Under the pieces are notes generated by a model. That model searched no databases, was not told the DNA's origin, and saw only the letters and a list, made by a program, of their open reading frames with translations. Below, piece by piece: positions 1 through 8,591 of a DNA stretch of 64,000 nucleotides (position 1 is the first letter of the stretch; every line of letters starts with the position of its first letter). The stretch covers positions 1 through 64,000 of the forward strand of contig CAJTOK010000009.1 in the NCBI GenBank assembly GCA_910577825.1, written 5' to 3'. The DNA comes from an uncultured Lachnospiraceae bacterium. GTDB lineage: Bacteria; Bacillota; Clostridia; Lachnospirales; Lachnospiraceae. A program made the position numbers and the translations under genes.

Positions 1-36
1 GCGAGGTCTGCGAAGCAGGAAGCCCATTGGCTTTAG
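1..36 (+). pseudogene. 3' end of a probable tnpB gene (partial, cut by window edge)
   Basis: Frame 1 reads eleven codons ending in ...KQEAHWL and a TAG at 34-36. Basic tails ending in KQEA followed by a stop inside the terminal hairpin are usual for TnpB of IS200/IS605-type elements, where the gene end and the omega-RNA overlap. Only the last residues lie in the window, so the call rests mostly on the hairpin that follows. Whether the full gene is intact cannot be seen here. Confidence 0.35.
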
Positions 37-52
37 ACAATGGGTAGTTCAC
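1..52 (+). mobile_element. Right end of an IS200/IS605-family element with terminal hairpin
   Basis: A 7-bp perfect stem CCCATTG (23-29) / CAATGGG (38-44) with an 8-nt loop is followed by TAGTTCAC (45-52). A GAAGCCC...hairpin...GGG(T)AGTTCAC end is characteristic of IS605/IS607-related and TnpB-carrying elements. In studied cases the same sequence is the 3' scaffold of the TnpB omega-RNA, and the bases just outside the element act as its guide. If so, the guide here would begin at about 53. The left end and transposase genes are outside the window. Confidence 0.6.
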
Positions 53-180
53 ACAATATATATTCATCAATTTCTTTAGATTTTATAGATTGCCTGTTAA
101 TTGTATACCATAAGATTAATAATGAAAGCATTTTTAGCTTTGATAAAAACTCAATAAACACCTTGGATAATATAATAACC

Positions 181-213
181 AAAAACCCCCAGAGCCGCCA
201 CTCCGGGGTTTTT
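181..213. terminator. Bidirectional intrinsic terminator downstream of dgt
   Basis: AAAAACCCC (181-189) pairs with GGGGTTTTT (205-213), with additional GAG/CTC pairing inside. T-rich sequence follows on the plus strand and a T5 run on the minus strand. It lies 20 nt past the dgt stop, so it most likely ends the miaB-dgt transcript. Bases 53-180 contain no gene I can support. Confidence 0.75.
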
Positions 214-232
214 AAATTTTTTTACTTCCAGT

Positions 233-1282
233 TTACCTGTGTTCCATGCTTTTTACAGTCCATGATTTGGGTATCATAATCTCTTTATAAAGGTTAATTG
301 CATATCTGTCACTCATACATGCAATAAAGTCACATACTGCCCTTTCTTTTGTTTCCCCATTTTCTATCATATCAATAAATTCATCTGGAAGTTTTTCTAT
401 ATTCTTTATATAGTATTCATAGAGCTGCCATATTAAATGTTTTACTTTCTGTTCTTCCCCTTTTGCCGCCGGGTTTCTGTAAACATTCTGGAAAAGGTAG
501 CTTCTAAGCCCTGACATGCTTTTATTAACTTCTTCTGACATATATATGCCGTTTTTGCCTGCGCTGTTTTTTACAATATCATGCACAAGTGTATTAAGCC
601 TTTTATTATTGCTGTCACCCAGTATATCTGACAGTTCTTTGGGAATTTCTTTTTCTGAAATTATTCCTGCACGTATAGAATCATCTATATCAGAATTAAT
701 ATATGCGATTTTATCTGAAAAACGCACAATTTTACCTTCAAGTGTATGTGGCTCTGTTGCAGTTTTGTGGTTTAATATCCCATCCTTTACTTCTTTGGTG
801 AGGTTTAACCCCATGCCGCCTTTTTCGAGCTTTTCAGCTACCCTTACACTCTGCATGTTATGGCAGAAACCGCCACTATCTTTTGTTATTTCATTTAATG
901 CCCTTTCCCCTGCATGGCCAAATGGTGTATGTCCAAGGTCATGCCCGAGTGCAATGGCTTCTGCAAGGTCTTCATTAAGCATAAGTGCCCTTGCAACCGT
1001 CCTTGCATTCTGCGCCACTTCAAGCGTATGGGTAAGGCGTGTCCTGTAATGGTCGCCTTCTGGTGAAAGAAAAACCTGTGTCTTATCTTTAAGGCGCCTG
1101 AATGCCTTGCAGTGGATAATCCTGTCACGGTCACGCTGGTAGTCTGTCCTTATATCACATTGCGGCTCTTGCCTGTCCCTTCCCTGTGTCTGGTCTGCAA
1201 ATGAAGCATATCTGCTTAATATCTGGTGTTCCCTTGCTTCCTGCTTCTGTCTTAGGTTTGTTAAAATATTTTTCTTTCCCAT
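233..1282 (-). CDS. dgt: Deoxyguanosinetriphosphate triphosphohydrolase-like protein
   Basis: HD-domain dNTP triphosphohydrolase, the family that removes the whole triphosphate from dGTP or other dNTPs and so tunes dNTP pools. The HD-family metal ligands are visible as RLTHTLEVAQ (about residue 80) and GHDLGHTPFGHAGE (about residue 112), with the downstream segment that contributes the last Asp around SDKIAYINSDIDD. At 349 aa it matches the shorter Gram-positive type rather than E. coli Dgt (about 505 aa). The start ATG lies 1 nt after the miaB stop, and its AGGGG ribosome site sits inside the miaB end, so the two genes are translationally close and surely co-transcribed. Substrate preference cannot be read from sequence. 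Confidence 0.92.
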   Translation of the reverse strand: MGKKNILTNLRQKQEAREHQILSRYASFADQTQGRDRQEPQCDIRTDYQRDRDRIIHCKAFRRLKDKTQVFLSPEGDHYRTRLTHTLEVAQNARTVARALMLNEDLAEAIALGHDLGHTPFGHAGERALNEITKDSGGFCHNMQSVRVAEKLEKGGMGLNLTKEVKDGILNHKTATEPHTLEGKIVRFSDKIAYINSDIDDSIRAGIISEKEIPKELSDILGDSNNKRLNTLVHDIVKNSAGKNGIYMSEEVNKSMSGLRSYLFQNVYRNPAAKGEEQKVKHLIWQLYEYYIKNIEKLPDEFIDMIENGETKERAVCDFIACMSDRYAINLYKEIMIPKSWTVKSMEHR

Positions 1283-1283
1283 G

Positions 1284-2747
1284 CTAATCCCCTGCTAATT
1301 CCCCATAATAATAAAACCCCCTGCTTTCACATAATCTTACAGGTACAATTCTTCCTATAAGGTTTTTGCTGCCCTTAAAATGCACCAGATAGTTCTGCCC
1401 TGTCCTTCCTGTTACATATCCCTCTTCCTGTGCATTAACTTCTTCAACAAGCACATCATAAGTTTTTCCCAGGTACTGCGCCGCCTTTCTTGCTGTGCTG
1501 CGGTGTACTGCCTCTAACAGCCTGTTAAACCTCTCCTTTACAACATCTTCTGGTACCTGGCCGTCCATTGATGCAGCAGGTGTCCCTGTACGTTTGCTGT
1601 ATATAAATGTAAAGGCATTATCATAACAGGCTTTTTCTATTACATCAAGTGTTTCATTAAAATCCTCTTCTGTTTCACCAGGAAAGCCCGTTATTATATC
1701 GGTTGTAATTGCAATATCTGGTACAGCCTTTTTTATTTTATCCACAAGCAGAAGGTAATCTTCTTTAGTATAATGGCGGTTCATAATTTTAAGAAGCCTG
1801 CTGCTGCCTGACTGCAGAGGAAGGTGTATATGCCTGCAAAGTTTTTCTGAACGTCCCATAAATTCTATAAGTCCATCTGACAAATCCTTTGGATGTGAAG
1901 TCATAAAACGTATACGTTTAAGCCCGTTTATGCGTTCCACCTTTTCAAGGAGCTCTGTAAAAGTTACAGGCTTTTCAAGGTTTTTGCCATAGGAATTGAC
2001 ATTCTGGCCAAGCAGCATAACTTCTGAAACCCCATCTTTTACAAGCCCTTCTATTTCTGCAATAATATCTTCTGGTTTCCTGCTTCTCTCCCTGCCACGC
2101 ACATAAGGAACTATACAATAACTGCAGAAATTATTACAGCCATACATAATATTTACACCACTCTTAAAAGGATATTTTCTTTCAGCTGGCAGGCTTTCCA
2201 CAATCTCCATGGCATTTTCCCATACATCTATTACCATCTTTTTGCTGTCTGGACTGTCAAGCAGTTTCATTGCAAGAAGTTCAGCAAATTTATATATATT
2301 ATGCGTGCCAAATATTATATCAACATTCCTGTAACTTTTCTTAATCTTTTCAACAGACTCTTTCTGCTGCATCATGCACCCGCAGACCATAGTTACCATT
2401 CCAGGGTTCTTTGCCTTATACTTTTTAAGCTGCCCGATACGCCCGTACACTTTAAGATTGGCATTTTCCCTGACAGTACATGTATTAAACACAACAAGAT
2501 CTGCATCCTCTGAACCAGTTTCCATATATCCAATACATTTAAGGATACCAAGGATTTTTTCAGAATCCCTTGCATTCATCTGGCAGCCGAAGGTCTGGAT
2601 ACACGCGGCAGGCAAACGGCCATTTTCCTGTTCAAACCCCTTTACCCACTCCCTGCATTTTGCCATGAAATAGTATTGTCTGGCTGGTTCTTCTGTGGGC
2701 GGCTCTGTAGTTACATCTATTTTATCCCAATCAATTTCATTATACAT
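1284..2747 (-). CDS. miaB: tRNA-2-methylthio-N6-dimethylallyladenosine synthase
   Basis: Radical-SAM methylthiotransferase that adds the 2-methylthio group to i6A37 of tRNAs reading UNN codons. Three domains are visible in order: an N-terminal UPF0004 domain with TFGCQMNARDSE and the further cysteines in FNTCTVRENA and CGCMMQQK; a radical-SAM core with the CxxxCxxC cluster motif GCNNFCSYCIVPYVRGRE; and a C-terminal TRAM RNA-binding domain (last ~65 residues). The length, 487 aa, is slightly above the usual 440-480 because of an N-terminal extension (residues 1-45) typical of clostridial MiaB. CAGGAG precedes the ATG. A second MTTase, rimO, lies at 38778-40106; MiaB is told apart by its TFGCQMN and RGRERSR motifs. 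Confidence 0.95.
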   Translation of the reverse strand: MYNEIDWDKIDVTTEPPTEEPARQYYFMAKCREWVKGFEQENGRLPAACIQTFGCQMNARDSEKILGILKCIGYMETGSEDADLVVFNTCTVRENANLKVYGRIGQLKKYKAKNPGMVTMVCGCMMQQKESVEKIKKSYRNVDIIFGTHNIYKFAELLAMKLLDSPDSKKMVIDVWENAMEIVESLPAERKYPFKSGVNIMYGCNNFCSYCIVPYVRGRERSRKPEDIIAEIEGLVKDGVSEVMLLGQNVNSYGKNLEKPVTFTELLEKVERINGLKRIRFMTSHPKDLSDGLIEFMGRSEKLCRHIHLPLQSGSSRLLKIMNRHYTKEDYLLLVDKIKKAVPDIAITTDIITGFPGETEEDFNETLDVIEKACYDNAFTFIYSKRTGTPAASMDGQVPEDVVKERFNRLLEAVHRSTARKAAQYLGKTYDVLVEEVNAQEEGYVTGRTGQNYLVHFKGSKNLIGRIVPVRLCESRGFYYYGELAGD

Positions 2748-2797
2748 TTCTCCTGGCTTTTTCCCTTTCTATAAATATAAAGAAAATATTTATAATG

Positions 2798-3898
2798 CTA
2801 TTCCGGCTTGCAGTTACCACAAGGCTCATACCCTGCATTTTCTGCTTCATCTGCTGTACTAAAATACACCCTGTTTTCTTCATCAGGAACTGAACCACAG
2901 TCTTTTTCATGGAACTTTTTGGAATTAACATTTCCTACGAAGTCCCCTTTTGTCTTTGTAGTGCCATTCTTTTTCTTTTTGCTTCCCCCGGAAGACTTTT
3001 TAACATTAAATGTTATATTCTTTCCATCGCTTGTTGCAATTATATCACCAAGCTGGTCGGTGCGGTATATATCACACCCCATTGCGTTAAACCTTGCCAT
3101 TGCTTCATCTGAAGGGTGTCCGTACCTGTTATTTTTACCTGCGCTTATTACAACGCTTTCCGGCTGCATTGCCTGTAAAAATGCTTCAGAAGAAGAATAC
3201 CTGCTGCCGTGGTGTCCTGCAAGATATACATCACATGACAGGTCAATTCCTGTTTCAAGCATTTCATATTCACTTTCAATCTCTGCATCACCTGTAAGGA
3301 TAAATGTATTGTTCCCATTAACAAGCTTAATTGCAACTGAATAATCATTGGCATCATCATAATGTGTATCATTTGGCGCAAGTATTGTAAATTCTGCATC
3401 ACCTATTTTATATTTTTTACCAGTTTCCGGATATGTAATCTTAATGTCCTTTTCTTTTATAACATTGGTAAATGATTTGTAAATCTTGCTCTCTGCCTTG
3501 TAATCCGGGGCTATTACAACACTGGCATCATACGCTTCCAGTGCGCCAACTACGCCATTTAAATGGTCTGCATCATAGTGTGTGGCAATAACATAGTCAA
3601 GCTTCCTGGCATTTTCGTCATCCAGGTAAGAAACTACCCTTGATGCGTATTTGCTGTCACCGCCATCTATAAGCATATAATGCCCGTTACTTTCTACCAG
3701 TGCAGAACTTCCCTGCCCTACATCAATAAAATGTATTTCAAGGTTTTTTTGGCCTTGTGCAGATGTATTATTAACCTGGCTGTTTTCTTTTCCTGTTCCA
3801 GCCTTTTGCAGTGCAGCCTGGCTGCACCCTGTTAATGCAAGGCCTGCTGCCAGGAATAATGCAATAAATTTTTTTATCCTGAAAATATTTTTATCCAT
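2798..3898 (-). CDS. Secreted MBL-fold lipoprotein with C-terminal Ada-like metal-binding module
   Basis: Residues 1-25 form a lipoprotein signal peptide with lipobox LTGC, so the protein should be anchored outside the membrane. The body is a metallo-beta-lactamase-fold hydrolase like the ComEC C-terminal domain: IHFIDVGQGSS, THYDADHLNG (HxxxDH), LTGDAE and GHHGSRYSS. After a lysine-rich linker (about residues 303-316) comes a ~45-residue module with FHEKDC and EPCGNCKPE, matching the small Cys-rich Ada-type metal-binding domain often appended to surface hydrolases of Firmicutes. The ComEC-like domain without the ComEC membrane channel suggests an extracellular nuclease or phosphodiesterase, but the substrate is unknown. 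It lies 50 nt upstream of miaB on the same strand. Confidence 0.82.
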   Translation of the reverse strand: MDKNIFRIKKFIALFLAAGLALTGCSQAALQKAGTGKENSQVNNTSAQGQKNLEIHFIDVGQGSSALVESNGHYMLIDGGDSKYASRVVSYLDDENARKLDYVIATHYDADHLNGVVGALEAYDASVVIAPDYKAESKIYKSFTNVIKEKDIKITYPETGKKYKIGDAEFTILAPNDTHYDDANDYSVAIKLVNGNNTFILTGDAEIESEYEMLETGIDLSCDVYLAGHHGSRYSSSEAFLQAMQPESVVISAGKNNRYGHPSDEAMARFNAMGCDIYRTDQLGDIIATSDGKNITFNVKKSSGGSKKKKNGTTKTKGDFVGNVNSKKFHEKDCGSVPDEENRVYFSTADEAENAGYEPCGNCKPE

Positions 3899-3935
3899 AT
3901 CTAAAAACCCTCACAAGTTATTTAACATATAAAAA

Positions 3936-5615
3936 TTAATATACATTTTCTTTTCCAAGGAATTTTTCTTCAAATTCCGCTACAGGCACAGGTTTTGAAA
4001 AATAAAACCCCTGTATATAGTCTGGTTTTAGTTCCATTACACATTTAAAATCCTCTTCTGTTTCAACACCCTCATAACACACTTTTAAATTCAGGCTGTG
4101 TGCAAGTTCTGTAAACTGTTTAACTACCATATAGTCATACTGGCTGGATTTTATCCCCCTTATAAATGCCTGGTCAATTTTTACAAGGTTAAACATCATT
4201 TCCTTAATATAGCGCAGGTTTGAATAGCCCGTCCCAAAGTCATCTATTGCAAGGTTTAAACTTCTTCTGTGGAATGCTTCGAGTATATTCTGCGTGGCAT
4301 AACCTGATTCCAGTTCACCACTTTCAGTAATTTCAAACAATACATTATTGCTGCTAAATCCGTATTTTTCAATATATGAATCAATATCACTTATTACATT
4401 GCTTTTCTTAAGCTGGACAAATGAAATATTTATATTTACCCGGAAGCCAGGGCATTTTTCCTGCCATTTAAGGCACTGGCGCATGGCTTCTTCAATAACC
4501 CAGCGTCCTACTGGTATTATAAGGCCGCTTTCTTCAAGAAGTGGTATAAATATGCCTGGTGAAACCATGCCGAACTTCCCGCTTCGCCACCTTAAAAGTG
4601 CTTCTGCCCCATAAATACAGGCTTTTTCCATATTTACAATAGGCTGGTAATAAAGTTCAAAGCCTTCAAAACCATTTTCAGCAGCCTTCCTTAATGCCTC
4701 CTGCATTTCAAGCTTTTGTACATATTCATCATAATCTTTCTGTTTGTAACATATACACATATTTTTGCCGCGTATCTTTGCAATCCTTAACGCAAACTCT
4801 GCTTTTTCAATATAATTAAGCCCGAAATTATCTTTTTCTGTAAAATACACATACCCGCCTGATATTGTATAGAAAAGCCTGTACCCCTTCTCACCTATAC
4901 TCTCATTAACTGCTGCCCTTATCTTTTTGTACATATTTTTGGCAGGGTCCATGCCATCAGAAACAATATCTTTACACAAAACCATAATTTCATCACCGCT
5001 CATACGGTAAATCTCTGCCGTGCTGCCTGCCGCCTTTTTAATGCACTTTGCCAGCCCTTTTAATGTTGAATTTCCTACTTCTTTAGTATATCTTTCATTT
5101 ATATCTTTAAAGTTATCTATCCCTATAAGCAGGAGAAATCCATTGGTACTGCTTTTTTCCATCTGGGCTATATTCTGGTGCAGGCTTATTTCACGGTAAA
5201 GGCCTGTTATATTATCAATCTTGTTTTTCCTGCCAAGTTCTGATACCCTGCCTACAAGAAAATGTGCCTCTCCCTGTTCATTGCGGATAACCTGCCCGCG
5301 GCAGCTTATCCAGACAGGATTGCCATTTTTATTAAGCCACTTGTATTCAAGGTCATGTCCGTTGCTTTTCCCTGCCTTAATCATGCCCAGGTTATCAGAA
5401 AGCATCTCCCTGTCCTCAGGATGGACAACATTATTTAATGTTTCCGTGGCATTGTAAAAATCAGGGCCGGGAATATTAAATACCTCTGCTGCACGTTCTG
5501 TAATATTATAATGGTCTTCTATAAAATCTAATATAAACAAATAGTCATCTGTACATTTTGAGATTATTTTAAATACATTATCAAACTGTTCAAAACTGTC
5601 CAGTTTTTCCACCAT
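3936..5615 (-). CDS. PAS-GGDEF-EAL cyclic-di-GMP signalling protein (likely phosphodiesterase)
   Basis: Cytoplasmic protein of 559 aa with three domains: PAS (about 15-130, ending in the PAC-like stretch EYKWLNKNGNPVWI), GGDEF (about 137-295) and EAL (about 305-555). The diguanylate cyclase signature is degenerate, RMSGDEIMV in place of RxGGDEF, so cyclase activity is doubtful. The EAL half keeps the expected catalytic residues: AEALLRW, NINISFVQ, FEITES, IDDFGTGYSNL, VKIDQAFI, YEGVET and IQGFYFSKP. The protein therefore probably hydrolyses c-di-GMP, with the PAS domain sensing a signal and the GGDEF half acting as a regulatory GTP site. It starts 4 nt beyond the end of the CPBP protease gene on the same strand. 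Confidence 0.9.
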   Translation of the reverse strand: MVEKLDSFEQFDNVFKIISKCTDDYLFILDFIEDHYNITERAAEVFNIPGPDFYNATETLNNVVHPEDREMLSDNLGMIKAGKSNGHDLEYKWLNKNGNPVWISCRGQVIRNEQGEAHFLVGRVSELGRKNKIDNITGLYREISLHQNIAQMEKSSTNGFLLLIGIDNFKDINERYTKEVGNSTLKGLAKCIKKAAGSTAEIYRMSGDEIMVLCKDIVSDGMDPAKNMYKKIRAAVNESIGEKGYRLFYTISGGYVYFTEKDNFGLNYIEKAEFALRIAKIRGKNMCICYKQKDYDEYVQKLEMQEALRKAAENGFEGFELYYQPIVNMEKACIYGAEALLRWRSGKFGMVSPGIFIPLLEESGLIIPVGRWVIEEAMRQCLKWQEKCPGFRVNINISFVQLKKSNVISDIDSYIEKYGFSSNNVLFEITESGELESGYATQNILEAFHRRSLNLAIDDFGTGYSNLRYIKEMMFNLVKIDQAFIRGIKSSQYDYMVVKQFTELAHSLNLKVCYEGVETEEDFKCVMELKPDYIQGFYFSKPVPVAEFEEKFLGKENVY

Positions 5616-5619
5616 AAAT

Positions 5620-6486
5620 TTATCCCCTTCCTTTATTTGTTTCCCATTTGTATTTTTCTTTACATCTAATTATATAATAACGCAGTCCAAATGCCAACAT
5701 AATTATTGATATTATAATACAGGATAAGAACAAAACCGCCATAACTGCAGACTCCCCGTTAAAAAGGAACTGTATAATGTACGAAGTTGAATTAAATATT
5801 ATATGCACTGCTACCGAGCATAATATGCTGCCTGTTGCATAAACTGCCATTCCAAGTACCATTCCAAGCAGGAAAGCATATATACCCTGCACCAGGTTCA
5901 TATGGTACACGCCAAATAATAGTGCCTGCAGTGCATTAGCTGTCCAGAAAGGGAATGCCAGGTGCAGCCTGTCAAATATTGCACCACGGAATATAAGTTC
6001 TTCTGATACCGGGCCTATTACCAGTACATAAGCAAATGTAATTATTCCCCCGCTGCTGTCGAAGTTTGACATAAGTTCATTGTAATTATTAAATGAAGAC
6101 GGGAACATGTTTATAAGCATTGATAAAAATACTGTAAGTGTTATGCAGCCCCCCAGCCCTGTAGCAGCTATGGCAGCAATATTTGCAGGTGAAAACACTT
6201 TCCTGTAATCCATGCCTTTTACACGCCAGCTTGAACGCAGATAAAGAACCAGGCACCATGCCATTGAAAGAGAGGCACTGATTGCAGATATCCACATAAG
6301 GCTGTCTGTGCTTGTAAGTCCTGTTCCTGGAACACTGTCCAGCACATCAGCATAAGATGCACCTGAAAATACCTTAATAAAAATACTTGTAAATATATAT
6401 ATAAAGGCTGCAAAAAACTGCATAAGTATAATGCCCCCAAATATAAGAAGCACCTTAATACAGCAGTTTGTCCTTAATTTTCCCAT
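5620..6486 (-). CDS. CPBP-family intramembrane glutamic endopeptidase (Abi/CAAX-like)
   Basis: Polytopic membrane protein of 288 aa with about eight hydrophobic segments. The CPBP/Abi signature is clear: motif 1 GPVSEELIFRGAIFDRL (EExxxR), motif 2 LLFGVYHMNLVQG (FxxxH) and motif 3 SVAVHIIFNS (H...N). Members cleave prenylated or other membrane substrates in eukaryotes; bacterial ones are linked to signal processing, bacteriocin immunity or unknown roles. It lies between ftsZ and the c-di-GMP protein, but a stem-loop at 6507-6543 separates it from ftsZ, so it may be only partly co-transcribed with the division genes. No substrate can be inferred. Confidence 0.87.
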   Translation of the reverse strand: MGKLRTNCCIKVLLIFGGIILMQFFAAFIYIFTSIFIKVFSGASYADVLDSVPGTGLTSTDSLMWISAISASLSMAWCLVLYLRSSWRVKGMDYRKVFSPANIAAIAATGLGGCITLTVFLSMLINMFPSSFNNYNELMSNFDSSGGIITFAYVLVIGPVSEELIFRGAIFDRLHLAFPFWTANALQALLFGVYHMNLVQGIYAFLLGMVLGMAVYATGSILCSVAVHIIFNSTSYIIQFLFNGESAVMAVLFLSCIIISIIMLAFGLRYYIIRCKEKYKWETNKGRG

Positions 6487-6506
6487 ATAATCCCCCTAAA
6501 CATTCA

Positions 6507-6543
6507 AGTCCGGACTTACACTGTCAAAACCTAAGCCCGGACT
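6507..6543 (-). terminator. Stem-loop after ftsZ, probable terminator or attenuator
   Basis: A 12-bp stem (AGTCCGGGCTTA paired with TAAGTCCGGACT, one G-T pair, read on the minus strand) with a 13-nt loop stands 36 nt past the ftsZ stop. No clear U-run follows on the minus strand, so termination may be incomplete, leaving some read-through into the CPBP gene. Confidence 0.5.
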
Positions 6544-6578
6544 ATTAATTAATTTATAATATGTAATCATTTTCATAT

Positions 6579-7748
6579 TTATTTCTTTCTTTGCAAAAAT
6601 TCAGGTATCTTTATACCACCGTCATCTGCCCTGTTATATGAAGGTGATGGCATTTTAAACTTTTCAGGTTCTGGCTGCTGTACCTGCTGTGTATTATTAA
6701 ACTGTGATGCCTGCCCTTCCTTATGTAATGAACCAGATTTAGCAGTCCCTGCCGCTTTTATAAATGGCGCTTTGGGCTGTGCCTGCTGCTTGTTATGCTC
6801 TGTTTCAAGCCCTGTTGCAATAACAGTTATCTGTACAAAATCTGTGCTTGAATTATCGCTTATACCAAAGATTATATTGCTGTCTTCCCCTGTAAGGTCC
6901 TCAACAAACAATGCTGCCTCGCTTGCCTCCTGTAATCCTACATCACTTCCTGAAATATTTATAATAACATGAGATGCATCTTCAATGGTTGTTTCAAGAA
7001 GAGGGCTTGAAATCGCCTGTTTAACAGCGTCAACACATTTATTGTCGCCGCTTCCCACACCAATCCCGATATGTGCTATGCCCTTATCCTTCATAACGGT
7101 ACGCACATCTGCAAAGTCAAGGTTTATAAGCCCTGGCACATTAATAAGGTCTGTAATGCCCTGTACACCCTGCTGCAATACTTCATCTGCTTTTTTAAGT
7201 GCATCAGGTATTGACGTGCGCCTGTCAATTATCTCTAAAAGCTTGTCATTAGGAATTATAATAAGTGTATCCACATTATTTTTTAACTGTTCAATTCCTG
7301 CAATGGCATTTTTCATACGGCTTCCTGCTTCAAAACGGAAAGGTTTGGTTACAATCCCTACAGTAAGTATGCCAAGCTCCTTTGATATCTCTGCAACAAT
7401 AGGCGCTGCACCTGTACCCGTGCCGCCTCCCATGCCACATGTTACAAATACCATGTCAGCACCTTTGACTATCTCTGTAATCTCCTCACGGTTTTCCTCT
7501 GCGGCGGCTTTTCCAACGCCCGGGTCAGCCCCTGCACCAAGCCCCCTTGTAAGCCTTTCCCCTATCTGGAGGCAGACAGGGGCTTTGCAATTCAGAAGAT
7601 GCTGCTTATCTGTATTAATACAGACAAATTCCACACCTTGTATCCCTTCCTCTATCATACGGTTGACCGCATTGTTTCCACCACCGCCAACTCCTATAAC
7701 CAAAATTTTTGCGGCTAAATCTGCCTCGTTTGTCTTTATCTCTAACAA
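6579..7748 (-). CDS. ftsZ: Cell division GTPase FtsZ (TTG start)
   Basis: Tubulin-like GTPase that forms the division ring. Visible are the N-terminal nucleotide-binding VIGVGGGGNNAVNRM, the tubulin signature GGGTGTGAAP, the T7 loop NLDFADVRTVM and a C-terminal FtsA/ZipA-type peptide KIPEFLQRK after a variable linker. I choose the TTG at 7746-7748 (M-L-E-I-K) rather than the ATG 21 nt upstream, because GAAGGAGG lies inside that longer frame, 7 nt before the TTG, and clostridial FtsZ proteins begin LEIKTNEAD. That gives 389 aa. It has its own likely promoter at 7795-7823 in the ftsQ-ftsZ gap, besides read-through from the dcw cluster. Confidence 0.96.
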   Translation of the reverse strand: MLEIKTNEADLAAKILVIGVGGGGNNAVNRMIEEGIQGVEFVCINTDKQHLLNCKAPVCLQIGERLTRGLGAGADPGVGKAAAEENREEITEIVKGADMVFVTCGMGGGTGTGAAPIVAEISKELGILTVGIVTKPFRFEAGSRMKNAIAGIEQLKNNVDTLIIIPNDKLLEIIDRRTSIPDALKKADEVLQQGVQGITDLINVPGLINLDFADVRTVMKDKGIAHIGIGVGSGDNKCVDAVKQAISSPLLETTIEDASHVIINISGSDVGLQEASEAALFVEDLTGEDSNIIFGISDNSSTDFVQITVIATGLETEHNKQQAQPKAPFIKAAGTAKSGSLHKEGQASQFNNTQQVQQPEPEKFKMPSPSYNRADDGGIKIPEFLQRKK

Positions 7749-7794
7749 CGTTGCTCCTCCTTCAATCATGCAATCTCATATTTCCCTAACATAT

Positions 7795-7823
7795 ATAATA
7801 CTAATTCATTGGAGAATAATCAA
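7795..7823 (-). promoter_or_regulatory. Sigma-A promoter for ftsZ
   Basis: On the minus strand TTGATT (7818-7823), a 17-nt spacer and TATTAT (7795-7800) precede ftsZ in the 120-nt gap after ftsQ. The fit to the housekeeping consensus and the unusually long gap inside an otherwise tight cluster support an internal promoter giving extra ftsZ transcript. Confidence 0.65.
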
Positions 7824-7868
7824 GAGAATGTTTGTTTTTTTTTAATCTTAGTGATATGAAAAGCCACC

Positions 7869-8573
7869 TCAGTTCTGTTTAAGCACAATTTTATCACCAG
7901 TTTTATAATTTTCCATATCTATAGTACCACTAAGCTTCTTTTTGCCTGTTGTAACAAGTACCTCTGACAGTGCTGCAAACTGGTCGTTGTACATTTTCTT
8001 TTCCCCAAGGTGTACCTGTACATTACCTGAATAAACTGTTACATCACCATTATTAATATGTATCCTTTTGACGCTTATGTTATAATGGCTTATAAGCTGT
8101 GATACATTCATTATAACATCAAACAGTGTACTGTCTTCAACTTTGAACTTTTCACCTATGGAGAAATCACCAAACTTAATCCCTGTCACTACAGGGACAT
8201 CCTTCCTCCGCCTGGGAAGGCTTTCAAGCACCCTGCCTTCCTTGTCAAAGTATACATACTGCCCCATATATTTAATGCAGCCGCTTATAGTTTTATCATA
8301 TACATGGAGCACAACCTTATTGCGCCCTTCATAATATATATCTATATCTTCAACAAACGGAAGCCCGCCTGTCTGGAAATACCTGTTATACAGCCTTAAT
8401 ACAAGCCCGTTATCCATAAATTTCCATTTAAATACAGAATCCTTTATTTCCTCATCTGTATAGATTTCTGTGCCTTCTACTTCAACTGTATCTATATGGA
8501 ATGCAAAATATAGTACACATATAACCAAAAATAAAAAAATAACAGTTAATAATATCTTTTTTAAGCGCTCCAT
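7869..8573 (-). CDS. ftsQ: Cell division protein FtsQ/DivIB
   Basis: Bitopic divisome protein of 234 aa: a short cytoplasmic N-terminus, one membrane segment (about residues 6-26), then a POTRA domain starting at DTVEVEGTEIYTDEEI and the FtsQ beta domain. It bridges FtsL/DivIC to the septal synthase. The frame could begin at a TTG at 8579, but AGAAGGA touches that codon; the ATG at 8573 is placed 6 nt after the site and is preferred. Location between ftsW and ftsZ agrees with the call. Confidence 0.88.
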   Translation of the reverse strand: MERLKKILLTVIFLFLVICVLYFAFHIDTVEVEGTEIYTDEEIKDSVFKWKFMDNGLVLRLYNRYFQTGGLPFVEDIDIYYEGRNKVVLHVYDKTISGCIKYMGQYVYFDKEGRVLESLPRRRKDVPVVTGIKFGDFSIGEKFKVEDSTLFDVIMNVSQLISHYNISVKRIHINNGDVTVYSGNVQVHLGEKKMYNDQFAALSEVLVTTGKKKLSGTIDMENYKTGDKIVLKQN

Positions 8574-8591
8574 CGCCAATCCTTCTGTGTC

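Noticed and set aside
6985..7845. Long plus-strand open frame of 286 codons
   Set aside because: It lies opposite ftsZ and its promoter, has no family resemblance and an unlikely Ser/Pro-rich composition.
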